Below are positions 55,380 through 64,000 of a stretch of DNA of 64,000 nt, piece by piece. Origin of the DNA: Isoetes taiwanensis (Eukaryota > Streptophyta > Lycopodiopsida > Isoetales > Isoetaceae); NCBI GenBank assembly GCA_021234155.1, contig JAJEKV010000042.1:1675257-1739256 (forward strand), read 5' to 3'. A program made the translations under genes and the position numbers. A model generated the notes under the pieces. That model was not told the origin of the DNA and ran no database searches. It worked only from the letters and a program-made list of their open reading frames with translations. Every line of letters begins with the position of its first letter. Position 1 is the stretch's first letter.

Positions 55380-56266
55380 TCCGAGAGCTTGAAAGAAGTA
55401 GAAGAAGTGGAAGCCGGATGGAAGAAGACGGATGTGTAGCTCGAAGGAAATGGAGATCAGAAGTTATATAGTTGCATGCCATAATGCCCGCCATAATGAA
55501 AAATCTTAAAAGACGTGCCACCCAATAATAAAATCTATAAACCCTATTAAGCCTAAGAAATTCATTCATACCCAATAATAAAATCTATAAACCCTATTAA
55601 GCCTAAGAAATTCATTCATACTTAAATTCGGGATTTCCCAAGTGTGTTGGTTGGTGTTTCCTTTTTTTTTTTTTGAGTGACCACCATTGAACTAAGAGGG
55701 ACCATTGAACCATTGAACCCTAAACCTTGAGTTAAACTATTGCCTTGAAATTTAAGCATGTTTGGATCAAGCATAGAATACTTAGAAGTTAATTGGGAGT
55801 AGATAATATAAAAATATTGATCTTATGGAACATATGCCTATAGTTCTTAGCCTTCATGTCAAGGAGCTCTACAGTCCTCTAGTCCTATGCAACCACTCTA
55901 CAGGCACAAAAGAAATCCCAGATGTGCAATTTGGCTGAAATCAAGTTCAACTAATATGAATTTAGCATTGGTATGCAACCATCCTTGTGGAGCTTACAAA
56001 ATTTGGAGGTTGAATGTAAATGTAAGGTAGAGGGTAGGCTACATTAGTGATATACTTGACGTAAAAATACGGTTAAGGGTAGGGTCAATGGGGATTGGAC
56101 TAGGCGTAAATGTATGGAATCAAGTATTATTTTTCACCAACACCAGACTGTATACATAAAGGTTTCTATGGGGGGCGAGCCGTATACGGAGGGGTTTCTC
56201 CCGACCCTTGGAACGCACATGCCATATCCCCTTTACATAGAGGTGAACCCCTGGGATCAATTCCCT
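55380..56266. other. spacer with a 50-bp tandem duplication, copy 2
   Basis: Two identical 50-bp units lie at 55520-55619, as in copy 1. No supported gene. Confidence 0.55.
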
Positions 56267-56449
56267 GTAGCTCACGTTCAAGCACGTGCACTTCTTGGGA
56301 GGCTTGAATATCAAAGAGGAAATGCATATGCAGCTTTACAAGTTTTAAATGGTATTGACATGAATATGGTTGTTCCTGGTCTGGGAATGCCAAGTTCTCG
56401 AAAGAAACATCATATCTCCCAAATAGAAGTAGAAACACGTACCACTTGA
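56267..56449 (+). pseudogene. NPG1-type (calmodulin-binding TPR) exon remnant, copy 2
   Basis: VAHVQARALLGRLEYQRGN followed by AALQVLNGIDM matches the signature helix pair of plant NPG1/NPGR TPR proteins (ARALLGRLEYQRGN…AL.VF.GID). Only this exon is present, with no start, no calmodulin-binding region and no promoter, so it is a stray gene fragment. Confidence 0.65.
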
Positions 56450-57299
56450 TGCAGCAGCAATGGATTAATGCTTCGAGTGGAAATATGATAACTCCGGATA
56501 GAGGAAGTTTACTGGAGGGTATTGATTTTGGGAGCTCTTGTATGTGCAAAGCACGTTGCATTTGCAAATAATGGTGGCCCATAGAAATGTAAAGAAACAC
56601 TAGCAACAATGGTGGCATGTAGAAATTTAAAGAAACACTAACAACCCAGTAAGGATATTAACAAAAGATTAGAAATATACTAGGTCACTCACATTTTTAG
56701 CTCCCTCCAAACCCCTTCTGCAATAAAGAGCTCTTTTTAGCTACAGGAAACTTGAATTCTAACAATTCTCAGAAAGATCAGAGGAGCCGAAGAACCAACC
56801 AAAACGAACCTTCTTGTCTTCCATTTCTTTCCTTTTCCATAGCTGCATGAATTTCAAATGTAGGGCAGCTACTCTTTCCGGTCTACCCAGCCAAACCCAA
56901 AAGCTACAATCGCGGCTCCTATAGCTTTCATCAAGTCAATTTTCCTCTGATATATATGCTGCTTCACATTCTATCTAAAACCCAGTTCCTCTCTCTTCCA
57001 AATTCTTCCCTGTAGCCGTTCTTAGGCCGAATACTCCCATAAAGCTGCCTTCAAGGATTTTGTGCATCTGGCAGCCGAAGCAAATCTGATGGGATCCTGA
57101 AACCCTAAACTTAATAAACACGATGGTTGCAAGCCCCTTTATTAAAAAAAAAGAGGGCTTTATTGTAAGCCCTTAGATCGTTTACCATTAAGATGGGTTG
57201 AGAAAAATGCACAAGCTGCATCAAAATACTTGGCACACTTTAGATGTACTAATTAGTATATCTAATATAATACAGTCACTAAATCATATAAAAACCTTG
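56450..57299. other. no supported gene
   Basis: AT-rich spacer identical in kind to 43741-44589. Confidence 0.5.
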
Positions 57300-57399
57300 G
57301 GAAAAAAAGTACAAAAATACGAAAGAAACCCCCTGTTATTATGCTATATATTGTTCATCATGTACTAGTTCATGAAGTCCACAATGTCTTTGGCACCCT

Positions 57400-59601
57400 C
57401 CAATTTCCAGGACTCATACTTTAATTGCTCTCTTGCCAAAGTTAAATTGCACCTTGTCCATCATGTTCTGCCTTGCCATGAGAATTGGTAAAGAAATTCC
57501 ACTCATACTCAATTCCTTCACTAGACTCATAGTTCCTTCCTAAATACCAAAAAGGCCTTGCTCCTTTAAACTGTGCTGTGCAATCATCACTCTAAAAATA
57601 TGTTTCTTGTACACAATATTCTCTGCTCTAAGCCATTTAGCATGTACTTTCAATCAATGTTGTACAAACTCGCTGCTATGCTCCCTCTCATCTGAAATAT
57701 AAAAATGTACTTCCTTTATGATTCTCCTCTCATTAGTGATGATGGCCTCCTGACTTGTCTTCTTCTCTCTTTTCAGCTTATCCTTCTCTATTCCCTTTTC
57801 TCTGTCTCTTTAACCTCCATCTCCTCTATCTCAGTCTGGGTTGCATGTCTATATGTGGTATGAACCAAAACTGAGGCCTGGTCCGTGTGTTAGTGGCAAG
57901 ATTGTGCCTCCCTCTGAATTTTAAAACAGTAATTTTCAGCAAAGTCAATTACAGAGACAATTGGATCTTCAAGAAAGGTATCCAAACATGTCCTGAATTG
58001 CTTTGGCTACCAGTGTGCCACATAATTGTGTGGGACAAATTGTACCATTGTCTTGGAGGCATGCTTCATGAACTGGGGCAGACTCTCTTTTTTGTATGCA
58101 AGTCTTGTTACCTTTGCTGGTTTTTTAATCTCCCATTATTTCCTTAGTAGTCTCCTTCATGGAACCAACTTCTTGCTGATTTCAGACAATAAATATTTCT
58201 GTCAGTTTGCAGGTTATTTATTACACAAGCACAATTCAATTAAGCACAAATGCCAAATATAATACCTTCTCAAACTGTTTCCACGTCATGTTGTAATCAA
58301 TTTCCTCCTTCTTCTGAGGACAAAAAGAAAATCTGTTTAAAACACCACAATTAAAATTACTGAGAATTACTATCTTTAAACATCATAACATTGAAGAGAC
58401 AAACTTAAGAGTACCTTTTCAGCCCACAATCCTTGCATGCCACGAACAGACATTGATATTTGTGCCATTCTTCATCCTCTTCTCTAGGGCAGACCATTTG
58501 CCTTTAAAAATTACTAGTAGGTTTATAAACATGGTTCTTGGCATTATAGAAGTTACTATCACCACAAACAACACAATTGTAATTGCAATCTTTGTGCACC
58601 CCAATTAATTATGTTTTGATTTTGTTGAGTGCTTGTATCACATACTCAAAGTGCATGTGATATTGGCAGTAGCAGGTCTCTCTTTCTTTTAAGTGCCTCA
58701 CAAAAGATGGCTTAGCAATTCAAATGTGTGATGGGTAATCTTTATGTCATTGAATTCCTTTTGAAGGCCATGTAAAATTGCAACTATAAGCAAAGCAAAA
58801 ATACAGAGTTCCAAGAAAATTTAAAAGCCGCAATATAAGAAAACAGAACAAGCAGTAAAACATATGAAGCATAATAATTACTTGAGAGATTTCAAGCAGT
58901 TGTATTGGATGATCAACTTTTATACCCTCTTTCGTAACAAGCTTTCTAACATGCTTCCTCTATGGTGAGACTCTTGTGTTTTCTGTCCAGAACTTGTAAA
59001 CAGAATTCTTAACCTCATCAGTTATTGCATTTGATCTCTTTTTCCTTGAAAACATTGATTACAGACTAGATTCTTGTTCTGCCATTTTTGTTCTTCTGGT
59101 TGCTGCAATAACAGATTTTTTTGATATATAAAGGAGGCATGCAACTGCAGATTGGTTGGTTTTGTTTGGTGTTGAAGATAACATATGCAATGTGGACTTT
59201 CTTGCTTGCAATATATCTGTCTTCCTCAGTTTCTTTTGCTGATTGAGTGTCTCTTGAACATTTCTAATGACATTCTTTGTAATCTTGCTTTGATCATGAT
59301 TAACAAAACCCACCTCCAGTGCCAGTTTCGCTTTCACTCTCTTCACAAATCTGTGCACCACCAGTGCCTTATCCCCTTCTTTCAAAGGCTTTGTAATATC
59401 ATTGAAATAATCATCCAAATTCTTGGACAATTCTTGAAGCCTTCTCGCACTCAGCCGCTGTCAACTTGAGGCTGTATATTTTCTTTCTCCTTCTCCCTTT
59501 CTCTTTCCCGATGTCTAGATTGCCTTCTTCTCTTGGCTTGAATCTCCCGAAAATTTTGAGGTTTCTTTTCTTCATTCAAATTTGATACTGATTGATCCAT
59601 T
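57400..59601 (-). pseudogene. decayed DDE-type transposase-like gene, multi-exon
   Basis: From the start (59601, MDQSVSNLNEEKKPQNFREI) a basic coiled region is followed by RRLQELSKNLDDYFNDIT (59460-59059), then FSRKKRSNAITDEVKNSVYKF (59045), VRHLKERETCYCQYHMHFEY (about 58700), zinc-ligand-like CNYNCVVCGD…CKDCGLKR (about 58590-58420), NMTWKQFEKV (58290), SVIDFAENYCFKIQREAQSC (about 57955-57900, first D), SDDCTAQFKGARPFWYLG (57591, second D) and NSHGKAEHDGQGA (57482). The DFAENY / SDxxxxQFK / HGKxxxDG series is typical of a eukaryotic transposase-like family. Many stops, and the C-terminus is missing. Confidence 0.65.
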
Positions 59602-60639
59602 TAGGATCGTGTTGTACAGAAAATTGTGTTGTACAAAGAAACTGCATTGTACAAAGAAAAATTCGGTTCAGGGGGTACAACCTGGACAATGCTTCACGCC
59701 ATAGCCAAATCTAAGAAACTCGCCCGCCATCTCAAAACAACCTCGCCAAATTGTTTATGTATTGAATCTGATTTTGCGGGTAGCCATGTCATCGATCCGG
59801 AAACAATTTGCTAAAAGAGGATCATCGCGTTACTACATGCCAAGCACCCCCAAGCAAAGTGAACCCAACATGAAAAGCAGAGCGTCTGGACGGGCGCTTT
59901 TCTACCCCAATATCTAACTTACACTCGTATGCTAACTGAGGTCTTTTGACTCATCGTTATCTGCCATATTCAGATCTAAAATCATTTTTTGATGCTTCTA
60001 CTAAGCTTGGAGATAAGCCCCTAGCCATGAAGGAGACATGGAAAATAACAATGAGAAACTCATAAAAAACATAGAATCAATTCCATGGGCGTTTTGTCTC
60101 TCTGCAAAATTAGAGTACTCAAGAAAAGCATGGTGTTCATCTTCTATTGTAGGTTCCATCAACATAGACAGAATCTCAAATCACGTGGGACATCATGATC
60201 ATGCTCCACCTCCAATACGTGGGATCTGAAATGAACTTGAGAAATAAGCTTGCATCCTTTCAGACCCATCCCTGTATTGAGATATTCTTATTTAGCATAT
60301 AAAACTATTGGATTTACATCATTTCAATAATAATCTATTTTTTTGTGCTAAAGGAAATTCCTATAAGCTATTTATGACTCTTGCAAAAACCAAACTGCGA
60401 ATTCCCAAAATTGTATCAAGAGTACCTATAATGTCTAAGCCCCATCTACGTATCGATTCTAGGAGCTGCTTTTACCATTCAGTATATGATCGCTTCAAAG
60501 ATTCTTGAAGAGCTTCCTCGTCAAGGTGCTAATCTCTCTGAAAATGCTCAAACATCAGACACAATACTTCAGCCTTTAATGGTAAAAATCATGTTTCTGA
60601 GCATCATAATATAAGGCATTTTGTCAAGAACTTCTTTTA
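59602..60639. other. no supported gene
   Basis: Short open frames only; nothing recognised on either strand. Confidence 0.5.
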
Positions 60640-61170
60640 TATCTATTCAATACTTATCAATTTCTTTTTTGATAAACCTGGTCCCCAAACTCGGTATTCA
60701 TATAATACCATATGTTGCATCACCATCTTGAACATGATTTTTCTCATATACCATTTCTGAATAGGCATATTCCTTAAATTCATAGTGCCATACAAAGCCT
60801 GCATCTTACTACCAACCCTTTTTATCACACTTGCATTCTACTTGTAATTATCAGTAAATTCAACTTCCAATATTTATATTGGCATACTTTTCAATCCTCT
60901 CTCCATCAAATTGCATTTGAAAGATTTTCTCTTTGCACTACTACCATCATTTATTTCCTTTTTGTTTACTACCATTGTTTTTTCCTCACAAAATGATTCT
61001 AGTGCTTCTAGATGTTTCTGAAGTCATGTTGATGTTTTAGAAAAAAGAACAACAATCACATATTTACCAAGGCACATTCCTGCATCACCTTTTCTCCTCA
61101 ACCACTCCTTAAGTTCATCTAAACCCCTAAACAAATCAAATAGTGCCGAGGAAATTGGACAACCTCGCTT
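60640..61170 (-). pseudogene. LINE reverse-transcriptase remnant
   Basis: The minus strand reads MKRGCPISSALFDLFRGLDE and LKEWLRRKGDAGMCLGKYVI, then VVLF directly followed by SKTST-LQKHLEALESFCEE. The catalytic FADD strand between VVLF and SKTS is deleted. The segment after motif 5 (KMQALYGTMNLRNMPI) is still readable. Confidence 0.6.
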
Positions 61171-62229
61171 CATACTTGCAAAGAAAAATGGTCGTGTCTC
61201 ATCTCCATGATTGGGCTCATCACTCGCACCTGTTCAGGGTCTTGGTAGAACCTATGGGCACAGAAGTCCACAATCCCAGATTAGATTTTGTTGCAGGAGA
61301 CAAGCTTCTTACCCCTTTAAAGGCCAGCCCTTGATCGCCACATCGTCTAGCTTTCAAAAGGTGGTCAATATGGACGATGCTCGTCTCCCTAGCCTGGTTT
61401 ATACCATGGAAATGGAGCCACAATGCTCCAAGGCTTGTTGAAAGAAAAAGCAAGCTCAGTGGCTTGCGAGATGGAATGTGCAGGAGCACAGATGCATACA
61501 CGTACAAACACAGGCAGATTGCCACAGCTTGAGACAGTACCGTGATATTTGCTTCCCACCAAGCTCTGGGGTGCCAGCTTGAACAGATCAAGACAGCACA
61601 TTACCAGTGTCACATAAATCCCATATTGGAACGAGGTCAGCAGTGCTACCTGCATACCCACCTGCCTATGAAAAGGCACAGGCTCATTGCCTTGATGCAC
61701 ACACGTGCACATCATCTCCAAATTGAGACAGACAAATGGATTCGGGAGCCACGACAGGATAGGCTTTCTCGATAAATACCATGCCCTCTAGAGTTGTCCG
61801 ACGTATGATCAAATCCGGGCACGCTGAGTGCCCCTGCATGTGATATTGGGCACATCTTCAGTAAGATACTGAGATTATACCTTCAGGAGGTAATGGATAT
61901 GGGGGATTAGCTGTGTCCCAGGACACTCGCTTGACTTGTAAGTATGTTACACAAATATTACTAAGAATGATTCATCGCATAAATGCATATTTATATGGCC
62001 ACATTGCTATGGTTTTAATTAATAATAATAATAATAATATATTAACGTCCTCTGAAGCCCGAGGGCTATGGGACAAGGAAAATACATATCTAGTACACTC
62101 AATGAAGTAGTGGAGTCTCTAATCATGTAGAGATATATCTCTAGCCATGTTCAACATTATTCAAAAGCTCTCTAAGAAAGTTTCCCAAGTGAGGGAGTGA
62201 GGGAGTGTGTTGAAACAACTCATTCATGG
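61171..62229. other. no supported gene
   Basis: Open frames on both strands without recognisable motifs; a short AAT microsatellite lies at about 62020-62040. Confidence 0.45.
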
Positions 62230-62231
62230 GT

Positions 62232-62355
62232 AGCATATATTTAGTTTGACATATGAAACCCATATTTCTAGAGTGTGCGCATACTGTTAATTAGAGCATA
62301 TATTTAGTTTGACATATGAAACCCATATTTCTAGAGTGTGCGCATACTGTTAACT
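62232..62355 (+). repeat. 63-bp tandem duplication
   Basis: AGCATATATTTAGTTTGACA starts two neighbouring, nearly identical copies at 62232 and 62295. Confidence 0.8.
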
Positions 62356-62715
62356 TGCTTACTTATCATGTTTGCATAACTATGACTATAGTTTTTGTAG
62401 GCATGCATTTTCATGTACATGCAAGGCATTTTGTTCACTTCTTGATGTCTACTTTATATGCATGCCTCGAGCGAAGCCATTTTTGGGCTTCTAACGATTC
62501 CTCGACTTGCTTCAGATGACGGTGTTGGAGTTGGCTTGCCAGGGAGTCGGCATGGTTGAGCTCAAGGGGATGCCCACATGTATATCTGCTTCCCATGTAT
62601 AACAACTTCTGCCTTTGTAAATGAGGTGGAATTTTGTACAAGTTCAATTCAAATGAGGATTTAAGAGGTGCCCATGAACGCATTTTTGCAGCAAAATTGA
62701 AACCCTGAGATTTGT

Positions 62716-63010
62716 TTAAATTTTTAGGAGCAAGATCCATGATGAAATTTCTTTCTCATGAAAAGCAACAAGGTTAATAGCCATAGTAGAGTCACTCTCC
62801 TCCAATCCCTCTTGATCTTCATATTCAAATAGAGCATTGGGAAGGTAGGAGCTTGGATTATTGACTAGGTGGACTACTTTCACACTAATATCATAGGATT
62901 GAACTTTACATGCCCATCTACGAAGTTTAGCTTTTGACTGATTTTTGGCAAAGAGAAGAGACATGGGGTTTTGTTTCATAGACACCTGAATATGTAGCAA
63001 AATAACAGGA
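62716..63010 (-). pseudogene. gypsy RNase H fragment
   Basis: The minus strand reads KQNPMSLLFAKNQSKAKLRR, WACKVQSYDISVKVVHLVNN and PSSYLPNALFE, matching the TDxxPLxYL…AKLRRWxLxLQxYDFxIxxxxGxxNxxADxLSR end of gypsy RNase H. The key residues of the last motif are lost. Confidence 0.6.
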
Positions 63011-64000
63011 GATTCCAGATCTGGATAATGAAAACTTGGGGATCTATTTGTGCATTCAGTTTGATGCTACTCTGTAGTTTGCGATCCTTTCATTGAATAT
63101 TGTCCTGTTTCCATTCCTGTAAAAGCCTTTAATTGTCCAGCCGCCCTACCAAATTTTTGCTGGAAATTGTTACCTATGTCTAGTAAAAATTTGGGAAGGT
63201 TTGCATCACGTCATATGAGATTATCGCATCTTCTATTCTATCTGCAATCCAATCATTCTCTATTTTCAACAATTTCTTGGCGGCAAACATGCATCTCATT
63301 CTTTGAAAGGTGCAAAATAAGAATTTAGTTCCAATAAGCTTAGCATGCATGACCTTTTCCGAAAGCAAACTGGTTATTTTCTCAAATGCATTAATTCTGT
63401 AGTAGAATGAAGAAAGAGATTTATGATTAGCTTATGATAACTTCAACATAAAGGATCGATGCTAAAAAAGGTTATTAATGAAAATACAAACTATGATTGC
63501 TTTCAGGATATGGTCGCTGCTCTAGAATTTGTCCTCTGTTTCTATAGGGCTGAACAGGGTAAGAATATGTCCTTCTATTTCTGCCATTTGATTTGAGTCT
63601 AGATCAGATTAACTTACCATTCTGCAAGCACTTGAAAGCATCTTAATGCCTTAGAGCTTCAGCAACAATAAGGCTTGCTTGTATTTCTTATGTTTGTTTG
63701 ATTGGTGCCTCGCGTTGCTTCTAGGGTTATGTGTGCATGCATGATTTGGCAGCTTTCAGCATGGAAAATAGACATGCAAATACCATTTGTTTTACAGACA
63801 ATAGAGAAAGAAGGACCAGAAGGAAATATTATTTGCTATCATAAAATGAATATTATTCTGTTGGTTGTATAACTATTTTGTGATATCTTAGATTGAATTT
63901 CTATTCTCGTATTCTGCCATTATGTTGTTTTTATTACAGTTCTTCTCTTCCACGTGAAGAATGGCACATAGATCTGAATGTGCTTCACAGTAGGAGAGGC
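63011..64000. other. no supported gene
   Basis: AT-rich; a minus-strand frame (63368-63180) has no recognisable motif. Confidence 0.45.

Larger units (their letters stand above)
44591..57299 (+). repeat. tandem duplication, unit 2
   Basis: Direct second copy of 23495-44589 without the Mutator-like insertion and with a private 322-bp MITE. Confidence 0.9.

Overview
This is a transposon-dense stretch of a plant nuclear genome. The evidence is a Ty3/gypsy chromovirus, a CACTA end, LINE pieces, a Mutator-like element, spliceosomal introns, and decayed exons of plant LRR receptor kinase and NPG1-type TPR genes. No intact ordinary host gene is visible. A non-seed plant with a large genome (for example a fern) is plausible, but the window does not settle this.

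Layout. (1) 1-10793: the interior and 3' LTR of a decayed chromovirus. Upstream of gag it has an unusual block holding a histone H3-fold reading frame, twin GC hairpins and an accessory reading frame. (2) 10794-11323: a tRNA-like remnant and the end of a CACTA element. (3) 12250-12719 and 38544-38829 (minus strand): two pieces of one LINE. The LINE is split by a 25.8-kb insertion with 25-bp terminal inverted repeats and a 4-bp target duplication (12720-38539; about 17 kb before a nested insertion). (4) That large element carries a small unknown gene, a cluster of three small paralogs, a minus-strand gene with a ParB-like motif and a DNA-methyltransferase-like motif I, a small protein whose N-terminus equals the histone H3 tail (MARTKQTAR), and a plus-strand DUF7869-like candidate transposase. 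Interrupted 22-bp palindromes recur at its gene boundaries and in its introns. (5) 29145-37853: a Mutator-like element with a 9-bp target duplication, nested in the DUF7869-like gene. It carries its own ParB-like plus DNA-methyltransferase gene, divergent from a SWIM-finger transposase. (6) 38.5-44.6 kb: a spliced transposase-like gene of another family, a convergent small protein starting MARTKTT, and an NPG1-type exon remnant. (7) 44591-57299: a second tandem copy of 23495-44589. It lacks the Mutator-like insertion, so it preserves the empty site, and it has its own 322-bp MITE. (8) 57.3-64 kb: a decayed DDE-type transposase gene and LINE and gypsy fragments.

The recurring theme is chromatin-directed cargo on mobile elements. 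Two unrelated DNA transposons, one inside the other, each pair a transposase with a divergent ParB-like/DNA-methyltransferase gene. Two small proteins begin with an H3-tail-like sequence. The retroelement has an H3-fold reading frame. Many reading frames are broken. Comparison of the two tandem copies shows that many breaks fall at CAG/CTG trinucleotides, so part of the apparent decay may be consensus error at modified sites.
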